Source: Halanaerobiales bacterium (GTDB taxonomy: Bacteria > Bacillota > Halanaerobiia > Halanaerobiales > JADQBU01). Taken from it: DNA of 5,910 nt. Positions 1 through 5,910 of this stretch are shown piece after piece (the first letter of the stretch is position 1; each line of letters opens with the position of its first letter). The notes under the pieces were generated by a model, which worked only from the letters and a program-made list of their open reading frames with translations, did not search any database and had not been told where the DNA came from. The DNA lies in contig JADQBU010000178.1 in assembly GCA_016278435.1 (NCBI GenBank), positions 1 to 5,910 of the forward strand, written 5' to 3'. A program made the translations under genes and the position numbers.

Positions 1-45
1 TAAATATAAGACTGTTAATGAGATTGTTTAAAATAGACATGGGTT

Positions 46-87
46 GAACTGCCCTCCTCATTCTTAATAAATTGTTGAGGGCAGTTC
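46..87. repeat. 11-bp perfect inverted repeat (hairpin or operator candidate)
   Basis: The left arm GAACTGCCCTC (46-56) is exactly complementary to the right arm GAGGGCAGTTC (77-87), with a 20-base AT-rich interval between them. The arms are distinctly more GC-rich than their surroundings. Neither side is followed by a clear T tract, and the loop is long for an intrinsic terminator. It could be a weak terminator of the preceding gene, a leader-RNA hairpin, or a dyad operator about 50 bases ahead of jetA. The sequence shows the dyad; the role is inference. Confidence 0.6.
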
Positions 88-124
88 TTAATCATCTGTG
101 CTAAATCAATATATTAAAATAATC

Positions 125-129
125 GAGGT
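125..129 (+). promoter_or_regulatory. Ribosome binding site that sets the jetA start
   Basis: GAGGT lies 7 bases before ATG 137. The upstream in-frame GTG at 98 has no purine-rich sequence at a suitable distance, so this site favours ATG 137 as the true start and removes 13 codons from the longest possible reading frame. Confidence 0.65.
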
Positions 130-136
130 ATATATT

Positions 137-1690
137 ATGAATATTGATTCTAAACTAATAAAACCAGTTACAGAAACAAAATATCTTACTGCAGACAATG
201 TATGGCGTTACCGACCTATATTAAGATATTTTTATGATCAGTATGAAAAGATAAAATACTGGATGTATAAGGAAGAGGTATTTGAGGAACTAAAGAAAAA
301 TGAGATGTTTAAGGATTATACTATTGAGCAGTGCAAACAGGATCTGGATGTTTTGCTGGAATGGGGGAATCTTGTTGCCATGCAGGATACCTCAAAAGCG
401 TCTACAATTGAAGAGTTTCGTAATAAACAGTTTAGATATCAGTTGTCGGAATATTCCGTAGAGATTGAGCGGATGACAATTAAACTCGAAAATATCTTTA
501 TTGAAGGGGCTTCGCTGGAGCCGACGCTTTTTGAACGTATTAAAGATGAAGTATTAAAAATCTCCAGTATGGCAGGGAAGGATATAAAAGTAGTGGGTCC
601 CTGGTGGAGGGATTTAAATACTGATTTTAAACGCCTGAATCAGAATTATCAGGACTATATTCGCAGTTTTTACAGTTTGAAGGCTGAAGAATTAATGCGC
701 ACAAAGGAATTTATTGCTTATAAAGATGCTATAATAGAGTACTTAAGAGAGTTTGTAAAGGAACTACAGAAGAATTTTTATATCATCGAAGAGACACTTA
801 AAAACCTTCCAGAAGAAAAAGTTGAAAAGATTTTGGAAAAGGCCTGGAAATACGAGAAATCTATTCCAAGGCTTGATAATAGTGAGGTAACGGATGAAAC
901 CTTAATAGAAAATATAAAAGGAAGATGGAAAAACTTCCGGAACTGGTTTCTGGGTGGCAATAAGACAGAAAGTGAAGCTGTTAAGTTATTTGAAATCACA
1001 AATGATATAATAAGGAAGATTACCCGTTTTGCTTCACAAATTATTGAAAATCGGAATAGTGCAGCTAACCGTAAAGAAGAATATAGGAAACTTTGTAAAA
1101 TGTTTTTGTCCTGTCGGGATATTGATGAGGCACATAAGCTCTCATCATTAACTTTTGGTATTTTTCATACCCGTCATATTAAAGGAAATATAGACCGGGA
1201 GACTGAAAGTATTAACAGCGGGATATTTGATGAAGCAGCACTTGAGCTAAAAATTAAACCGCGGATCAGGCATTATAGGGAAAGTACCAGACGAACACCA
1301 ATAGTGGACAAGTCAAAAAGGAAGGAGAAACTTCTTAAAAAGTATATTCAGGAGAGAAAGCAGGAGCAGGAAGTAATGGACAGTTACATCATTAATAATA
1401 TTATAGATTTTACAGAATTACCTCTTGTTCCATCTCATGTTAGAATAACACTTTTAAAATGGATAGGAAAAGGTACAGCTTCTTTTGATTATACAGGAAA
1501 GACAGAGGATGGTCGGGAGTTTAAACTTATCAAACCAGAAAATGATCAGCGTTGTATCCTGAAGTCTGAAGATGGGAATTTAGAAATGCCTGCTTATAAG
1601 ATTGAATTTATGCTGAAAGATAAAAAATTAGATGCCAAAGCAGAAATGAAAATAGAATACGAAAGAGAAATTGAAGAAAGTGCTATCTAG
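137..1690 (+). CDS. jetA: Wadjet subunit JetA, kleisin-like (DUF2397/TIGR02677 family)
   Basis: This 517-residue protein starts at ATG 137 behind a GAGGT site. It matches what I know of the TIGR02677/DUF2397 family. An N-terminal winged-helix-like region (about residues 15-105) carries YLTADNVWRYRPILRYF and LLEWGNL followed by an ATIEEF-like segment (here STIEEF). The central conserved block has W156-W157-R-D-L and then EELMRTKEFIAYKD (residues 184-197). A long helical middle follows, with a Lys/Glu/Arg-rich stretch near 390-415. The C-terminal domain (about 424-517) includes DGNLEMPAYKIEF. No signal peptide or membrane segment is seen, so it should be cytoplasmic. In Wadjet complexes JetA is the kleisin, bridging the SMC-like JetC heads and binding JetB. 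It is first in the operon, 12 bp before jetB. The length is about normal for the family and the frame is intact. The family assignment is strong; the kleisin role is known from other Wadjet types and inferred here. Confidence 0.88.
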   Translation: MNIDSKLIKPVTETKYLTADNVWRYRPILRYFYDQYEKIKYWMYKEEVFEELKKNEMFKDYTIEQCKQDLDVLLEWGNLVAMQDTSKASTIEEFRNKQFRYQLSEYSVEIERMTIKLENIFIEGASLEPTLFERIKDEVLKISSMAGKDIKVVGPWWRDLNTDFKRLNQNYQDYIRSFYSLKAEELMRTKEFIAYKDAIIEYLREFVKELQKNFYIIEETLKNLPEEKVEKILEKAWKYEKSIPRLDNSEVTDETLIENIKGRWKNFRNWFLGGNKTESEAVKLFEITNDIIRKITRFASQIIENRNSAANRKEEYRKLCKMFLSCRDIDEAHKLSSLTFGIFHTRHIKGNIDRETESINSGIFDEAALELKIKPRIRHYRESTRRTPIVDKSKRKEKLLKKYIQERKQEQEVMDSYIINNIIDFTELPLVPSHVRITLLKWIGKGTASFDYTGKTEDGREFKLIKPENDQRCILKSEDGNLEMPAYKIEFMLKDKKLDAKAEMKIEYEREIEESAI

Positions 1691-1697
1691 GAAGGGA
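1691..1697 (+). promoter_or_regulatory. Ribosome binding site of jetB
   Basis: GAAGGGA fills most of the 12-base gap between the jetA stop codon and ATG 1703, leaving a 5-base spacer. With so small a gap, jetA and jetB must share a transcript and are probably translationally coupled. Confidence 0.6.
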
Positions 1698-1702
1698 TTC
1701 TG

Positions 1703-2851
1703 ATGAAAGAACTGGAGATTTTGCTGGAAGAATACTGGATTAGTAAAGAGGAGGATAAGGAACTCTATTATCATATTAAGGATGTTTATCCTGATTTTAA
1801 AGAATTTGTTCAGGACAAGCTGGGGTACCGGGTGATTATTAATCCTTATCTGATAAAGATGGAAAAACTACCGGGTAGGCCTGAACCATGGATGGGTATT
1901 GATAATTTTAATGATAAAATCGAATATTCCTTTTTCTGTTTACTCTTATCCTTTTTAGAGGATAAAGGGGCAGAAGACCAGTTTATTCTCTCACAGTTAA
2001 CAGATTTCATAGAGGGTATTTTTCCTGAAAATAGTGCTGAGAAAGTAGATTGGACTTTATATAATCATCGTCGCCACCTTATTAAAGTAATGCGATTTGC
2101 AGAGGAACTAAACCTGATAAAAACAAACGATGGTCTTGACTCTAATTTTATGACAAGCTATGAAGGAGAAGTTCTTTATGAAAACACCGGGCTTTCAAAA
2201 TATGTTGTGCAGAATTTTAGCGGTAATATTATGGATTATAATACGTATGAAGATATTGAAAACGGGGAATGGCTAGATCTGGATCGTGATCGGGGAAGAG
2301 TCAGGAGAAACAGGGTTTACAGGCGGCTTTTTATGTCCCCTGTCGTTTATAATCAGGGAGTAGATGATGTTGATTATCTTTATATCAAGAATTTTCGCAA
2401 TATGTTAAGAAAAGATATTGAGGATTTACTGGATAGTGAGCTTCATGTTCACAAAAATGGTGCCTTTATCGCCCTTGATGAAAGCAAGTATTTTAAAGAT
2501 GTATTTCCTGATAATAAAAATATATCTGATATTATTTTACAGCTAAATGGGATAATTAGAGAACTGCTGGATAAAGGAGATATTAATAAAAAGGAAGATG
2601 ATACAATTAATATCTCTGAACTTAAATTTAACAATATAGTTACTTTATGCAGACAGCGTTATTGTTCTGGTTGGAATAAGGGATTCAGGGAGATGACTTT
2701 AGAAAATTTAAATGATGAGCTTAAGCTTTATATGAAATACTTCAACATGCTGGAGATAGATGAAAACAGAAAAGAAATTACGATACTCCCTTTAGCAGGT
2801 AAGATTATTGGTAGCTATCCAGATGATTTTAATACAGAGGGTGAGAACTAG
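1703..2851 (+). CDS. jetB: Wadjet subunit JetB, KITE-like (DUF2398/TIGR02678 family)
   Basis: This 382-residue protein matches the DUF2398/TIGR02678 family in several places. Near the N terminus it has LGYRVIINPYLIKMEKLPGRP (residues 40-60, quoted in part: LGYRV at 40-44, LPGRP at 56-60), then a helical segment FFCLLLSFLE (77-86). H122-R-R-H-L-I-K-V-M-R-F-A begins a winged-helix-like segment. RRNRVYRRLFMSPVVY is the family's basic block in mid-protein, and a C-terminal YFNMLEID...ITILPLAGK ends the fold. No signal peptide or membrane segment is seen. In Wadjet the second subunit is the KITE protein, the MukE counterpart, which dimerises and binds the kleisin JetA and DNA near the JetC heads. 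The start is ATG 1703, set by GAAGGGA. The stop codon shares its last base with the GTG of jetC. Length and frame look normal. Family membership is well supported; the KITE role is transferred from the characterised Wadjet types. Confidence 0.87.
   Translation: MKELEILLEEYWISKEEDKELYYHIKDVYPDFKEFVQDKLGYRVIINPYLIKMEKLPGRPEPWMGIDNFNDKIEYSFFCLLLSFLEDKGAEDQFILSQLTDFIEGIFPENSAEKVDWTLYNHRRHLIKVMRFAEELNLIKTNDGLDSNFMTSYEGEVLYENTGLSKYVVQNFSGNIMDYNTYEDIENGEWLDLDRDRGRVRRNRVYRRLFMSPVVYNQGVDDVDYLYIKNFRNMLRKDIEDLLDSELHVHKNGAFIALDESKYFKDVFPDNKNISDIILQLNGIIRELLDKGDINKKEDDTINISELKFNNIVTLCRQRYCSGWNKGFREMTLENLNDELKLYMKYFNMLEIDENRKEITILPLAGKIIGSYPDDFNTEGEN
2837..2843 (+). promoter_or_regulatory. Ribosome binding site of jetC inside the end of jetB
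   Basis: GAGGGTG lies 7 bases before the GTG at 2851. It supports that unusual start codon, whose first base is the last base of the jetB stop codon. The arrangement suggests translational coupling that keeps JetB and JetC in proportion. Confidence 0.6.
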
Positions 2852-5040
2852 TGGTAGATAAATGGGTAATAAATCGGGCTGGCTTGATAAATTTCTGGTA
2901 TTATGATGAGGAAGAATTTCACTTTTCAAATGGTAGATTATTATTAAGAGGATCAAATGGTTCCGGTAAATCAGTAACAATGCAGAGTTTTATACCCTTA
3001 TTACTTGATGGTAATCGCAGTCCAGAAAGGCTGGATCCTTTTGGTTCCCGGGCCCGTAAAATGGACAATTATCTATTGGGAGAAGAAGATACTGGTCAGG
3101 ATGAGCGAACTGGCTATCTTTATATGGAATTTGTTAAAAAGAATTCATATAGATACCTTACTATCGGTATGGGGTTTCAGGCCAGGAGGGGGAAACCCTT
3201 AAATTCATGGGGTTTCTCTATTACAGATGGTAGGAGAATAGGAAAAGATTTTCAGCTATATAAAGATATAGGGGATAAAGTGCCATATAGTAAAATGGAA
3301 TTAAAAAATCGGATTGCTGATGGTGGTGAAGTTCATGATGGACAGGGGAATTATATGGAGATGGTCAATAAACTACTTTTTGGTTTTGAAAATATAGATG
3401 AATATGATGAACTAATAAAACTGCTGGTCCAGCTACGGACCCCAAAATTATCCAAGGATTTTAAGCCAACTGTTATTTATGATATTATGAATAATGCTAT
3501 TCAACCACTATCTGATGAAGACCTCAGGCCTATGTCAGAGGCTATTGAGAATATGGATAATATAAAAACTCAGCTAGAGACCTTGAGAGAGAGTAAAGAT
3601 GCAGCAGATAGATTAAAAAAAGAATATGATAGGTATAATACTATTGTTCTCCTGGAAAAAGCAGAGAACTATCTTTCTGCTGAAAAGGAACTATCTGATA
3701 GCAGGAATGAGTTTGCAAAACAGGAAGAAGAACTGGAAAGATACAATAATGCTCATTTAGAGGCTGAAAAAAAATTGGAGTTGCTGAGGTCTGACCAGAA
3801 ACTATATGACCAAAAAAAACAGGAACTGGAAAAACGTGATAGTTTTCAGGTGAAACAGGAGCTTGATCAAAGAGAAGAACGAGAGCTGGAGCTAAAAACA
3901 AGGAAGCAGGAAAAGAATAAAATTCTGGATGATAAAAAAGAACGGGAGAGAAAACTAAGATATAAACTGAAAAATATTGAAGAGGATTATCAGGTTCTGG
4001 GTAGAAAAATAGATAAGATCTTAAAAGAGATGGCTGATCTTGCAAAAGAATGTAATTTTGATGAACATGCTTTTGCCAGTGAAGAGATAAGTAAAAGGCC
4101 GCCTGTGGAATATGATTTCACCTATCTTAAAAATGAATTGATAAGATACCGTGATAGAATTGCACAGGGCCGGGATAAGCTGGCAGAGCAAGAAAAACAG
4201 AGGCACGAGTATGGTCAGACACTACAGCTTCTTGATGAAATGAAGAAAAGAAAAAAGTATGCCCTCAGGGAACTGGACAGGGTTCAAAATTATTTTGATG
4301 AAATTCGTGAAGAGTACCTGGAGGCAGCATATAGATGGCAGAAAAATAATACCCTATTGAAACTGTCTCAGAAAGAGATAGTTGATATTACAAGGATAAT
4401 ACGCAGTTATGGTGAAGGAAAAACATATGATGATATAATCGTTGAGCTTAGAAAAAAAGTAAATGAACTTGAGAGTGCTATTCATAAAAAACTCTCCCGT
4501 CTAGAATCAGATAAAACAAATTGGCAGGAGGAGCTTGACCAGAAAGAAGTTGAACTTGAGCAATGGAAGCAGAGAAAAGAGCCTGAACCTCAGCGTGAAG
4601 AGAAGGTTGTTTTAAATAGAGAAAGAATGATGAAAGCCGATATTCCTTTTATTCCTCTATATAAAGCTGTTGATTTTCAAGAACAACTTTCCCCAGAAAC
4701 AAGGGGTATTCTGGAAGAAGGATTGCTGGATATGGGACTTCTGGATGCAGTGATAGTCCCCGAAGAATACAGGGAAGATATACTTAATATGGGTAAGGGA
4801 ATAGCTGATAAATATATTTTTTCTGAGCCACAGTTGATGACACATGAGCTATCATTATTATTGAAGCCTGAAAAAATAGAGGATAGTAGGATAACACCTG
4901 CTGTTATTGATCAGGCCTTAAAGAGTATTGTATTGAATGAAAAGGATTCTCTGACATTTTTAAATGAAAAAGGCGAATATAATATAGGTATTTTAAAAGG
5001 AAAAGCAAGTGCTCCTTTGAGGCCAAATATATTGGGATAA
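2851..5040 (+). CDS. jetC: Wadjet SMC-like ATPase JetC, N-terminal part up to a frameshift (TIGR02680 family)
   Basis: This frame encodes 729 residues from GTG 2851. The N-terminal head begins KWVINRAGLINFWYYDEEEF and has a perfect Walker A, GSNGSGKS at residues 34-41, followed by FIPLLLDGNRSPERLDPFGS. LVQLRTPKLSKDFKPTVIYD (193-212 region) and SDEDLRPMSEAIENMD (221-236) close the head segment, and both are hallmarks of TIGR02680. A long Lys/Glu/Gln/Leu-rich coiled coil runs from about 240 to 580. A compact hinge-like domain (about 590-720) follows, with IPFIPLYKAVDF (598-609), GLLDMGLLDAVIVP and GILKGKAS. In Wadjet, JetC is the MukB-like motor that uses ATP to extrude DNA loops. The frame then stops at 5038-5040, while homologous sequence continues in the -1 frame (see 5013-5910). 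The last eight or so residues are therefore out-of-frame tail. Alone, this product has no Walker B or signature motif and should not hydrolyse ATP. Family proteins are roughly 1,300-1,400 residues long. Confidence 0.88.
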   Translation: MVDKWVINRAGLINFWYYDEEEFHFSNGRLLLRGSNGSGKSVTMQSFIPLLLDGNRSPERLDPFGSRARKMDNYLLGEEDTGQDERTGYLYMEFVKKNSYRYLTIGMGFQARRGKPLNSWGFSITDGRRIGKDFQLYKDIGDKVPYSKMELKNRIADGGEVHDGQGNYMEMVNKLLFGFENIDEYDELIKLLVQLRTPKLSKDFKPTVIYDIMNNAIQPLSDEDLRPMSEAIENMDNIKTQLETLRESKDAADRLKKEYDRYNTIVLLEKAENYLSAEKELSDSRNEFAKQEEELERYNNAHLEAEKKLELLRSDQKLYDQKKQELEKRDSFQVKQELDQREERELELKTRKQEKNKILDDKKERERKLRYKLKNIEEDYQVLGRKIDKILKEMADLAKECNFDEHAFASEEISKRPPVEYDFTYLKNELIRYRDRIAQGRDKLAEQEKQRHEYGQTLQLLDEMKKRKKYALRELDRVQNYFDEIREEYLEAAYRWQKNNTLLKLSQKEIVDITRIIRSYGEGKTYDDIIVELRKKVNELESAIHKKLSRLESDKTNWQEELDQKEVELEQWKQRKEPEPQREEKVVLNRERMMKADIPFIPLYKAVDFQEQLSPETRGILEEGLLDMGLLDAVIVPEEYREDILNMGKGIADKYIFSEPQLMTHELSLLLKPEKIEDSRITPAVIDQALKSIVLNEKDSLTFLNEKGEYNIGILKGKASAPLRPNILG
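4992..4998 (+). other. Slippery-type heptamer TTTAAAA in the jetC frame overlap
   Basis: T TTA AAA is aligned to the first jetC frame in the X XXY YYZ register needed for -1 slippage, and the frame it would enter is the one that is open downstream. An SD-like AAAGGA (4996-5001) follows at once and is complementary to TCCTTT (5013-5018), a possible 6-bp stem with an 11-base interval. The stem overlaps the heptamer instead of lying 5-9 bases downstream, and slippage here would replace the conserved GKAS segment with RKSKCS. Recoding is therefore possible but not favoured. Confidence 0.25.
5013..5018 (+). other. Frameshift point in jetC (one base apparently missing)
   Basis: Before this point the first jetC frame reads GILKGKASAP. 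After it, the -1 frame reads FEAKYIGIRAREQYRQ, which fits the family pattern in which a hinge-terminal LRGR-like motif is followed by a YIG motif and a new coil. Adding one T to the TTT at 5016-5018 would give the uninterrupted ASAPFEAKYIG. The frames can be exchanged anywhere between 4983 (after the TAA at 4980-4982 in the -1 frame) and 5037. Conservation on both sides places the switch late in that interval. Cause unknown: real mutation, sequencing or assembly error, or recoding. Confidence 0.8.
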
Positions 5041-5910
5041 GAGCTCGTGAGCAATACCGACAGAAAATTATCAAAAAACTGGAATCAGAGATTGAATTAA
5101 TCAAGGCCAGGCTAACAGAATACACAGAAAGTATAGAGAAATATGAGCAACAATTAATAGTTATACAAAAGGAGTTAGACGAGGTTCCGGCAAAAGACAA
5201 TCTTGAAACAGGACAGGATATGGTCCATAAAGCCAGACTGGATTTTGAAAATAGAAAGCAGGAAGTGGAAAGAACGGAAAAGGAAGCACAGAAAGCATAT
5301 GAATTTCTGAAAAAAATAGCAGAAAAGGTCAGGGAAATTACCGACAAAATGTATCTACCACTCAATCTTGCTGCTTATAAAGAGGCCTATGATGCTGCTG
5401 AAAATTACAGAGATTTCCTGGGTGATTTAACTACTGAATATGGGGCATTTACAAATAAAAGGTATCAGATAGCTAGTGTAAAAGAACAGATTAAAGACAT
5501 TCTACTGGATATAGACAATTATCAATATGATCTTAACAGGCTTGAGAATGAAATGCGAGAAAATAGTAAGATGATAGAGAATTATAGGGAACTCCTGGAA
5601 AAGACAGATTATGAAGAGATTAAAAGGGAGATTGATGAATGTATAGATGCCCTGAAAATTATACCTGGAAAGATTGAAAAAGAGTTGAGAATATCTGAAA
5701 AATCACATGAGAAATCTCACATAACAGAAGAGAGACTGCGTAAATTAAGAGAGGAAATTATCAAGGCGAAAATGCTTTATAATTTATATAGAATTGCCTT
5801 TGAAAAGGAATATAACCTGAGATATGTTATTATTCTCAAAGATGAACAGGATATGATCGGGCCAACCCCTTATTATTGGAGAAAAACTTTGATAAGCTCA
5901 GTTATTCGCA
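5013..5910 (+). pseudogene. jetC: jetC continuation in the -1 frame: returning coiled coil, cut by the window end
   Basis: The reading frame is open for 299 codons to the last base of the window and encodes the second half of the SMC-like protein. It begins at the hinge exit with FEAKYIGIRAREQYRQKII and continues as a charged heptad-like coil rich in Glu, Lys, Leu and Ile. It ends in MIGPTPYYWRKTLISSVIR as the chain approaches the C-terminal head. No start codon with a good binding site lies near the junction. The first in-frame ATG is at 5220, inside the coil, preceded by a weak GGACAGG. This is therefore not a separate gene by design. Joined to the upstream part, the protein would reach about 1,020 residues here, leaving roughly 300-380 (signature motif, Walker B) beyond the window. 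Codon use and composition match the upstream part, and the lack of stop codons suggests the break is recent or an artefact. Confidence 0.78.

Larger units (their letters stand above)
1..136. other. Non-coding leader upstream of the jet operon
   Basis: I see no gene in this AT-rich stretch. It contains a perfect 11-bp inverted repeat (arms 46-56 and 77-87) and, at its end, the ribosome binding site of the first gene. The operon promoter should lie here or just before the window. No convincing -35/-10 pair stands out against the AT-rich background. The end of the preceding gene is not visible. Confidence 0.6.

Noticed and set aside
44..73. Promoter-like pair TTGAAC (44-49) and TAAATT (68-73), 18-base spacer
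   Set aside because: Each hexamer matches the sigma-A consensus at only about four of six positions, and such pairs are expected by chance in AT-rich DNA. It also overlaps the inverted repeat.
98..136. GTG start at 98 giving a jetA product 13 residues longer
   Set aside because: There is no ribosome binding site before GTG 98, whereas ATG 137 has GAGGT at a 7-base spacing. The extra residues fit no family motif I know.
3005..3202. 65-residue open frame on the + strand inside jetC
   Set aside because: It overlaps the most conserved part of the JetC head in another frame and has no family resemblance of its own.
3641..4045. 134-residue open frame on the - strand
   Set aside because: It is a reverse-strand shadow of the JetC coiled coil. 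The Phe/Pro/Leu-rich sequence mirrors the coil codons, and the + strand protein there is well supported.
4904..5365. 153-residue open frame on the - strand
   Set aside because: It lies opposite the jetC coding sequence. Its Ser/Phe/Cys-rich composition is what a Glu/Lys-rich coil gives when read in reverse. It has no recognisable domain.
5220..5910. Separate downstream gene starting at ATG 5220
   Set aside because: The open frame extends upstream to the hinge exit with family-like residues. ATG 5220 falls inside the coil with only a weak binding site, so a frameshifted jetC explains the region better.

Overview
The window is AT-rich and gene-dense. All supported genes lie on the + strand, behind short purine-rich ribosome binding sites. 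Base composition, Lys/Glu/Ile-rich proteins and these start signals suggest a low-GC Firmicute of clostridial type. A Halanaerobiales-like genome is possible, but that is only an impression and no phylogenetic marker is present.

Layout: bases 1-136 are non-coding and carry an 11-bp perfect inverted repeat. Three co-directional genes then run with almost no spacing. A DUF2397/TIGR02677-type protein (137-1690) is followed 12 bp later by a DUF2398/TIGR02678-type protein (1703-2851). This overlaps by one base the GTG start of a TIGR02680-type SMC-like ATPase (2851 to beyond the window end). Together they are recognised as jetA, jetB and jetC of a Wadjet anti-plasmid system, in the DUF2397/2398/2399 lineage that I place as type II. 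In the family model JetA is the kleisin, JetB the KITE subunit and JetC the SMC/MukB-like motor. They form a DNA-extruding complex that presents small circular DNA to the nuclease JetD (DUF2399-type, expected downstream and not visible here).

The main anomaly is in jetC. The first frame stops at 5038-5040, but the protein clearly continues in the -1 frame from about 5013 to the window end with no stop codon. The break lies at the end of the hinge-like domain, where the coiled coil should return to the head. One extra T in the 5016-5018 T run would restore a continuous, family-like protein. As written, the product keeps Walker A but loses the returning coil and the C-terminal half of the ATPase head, so the system is probably inactive unless this is a sequencing error or a recoding event. 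A TTTAAAA heptamer in the correct frame lies in the overlap of the two frames and is noted as a less likely recoding possibility.
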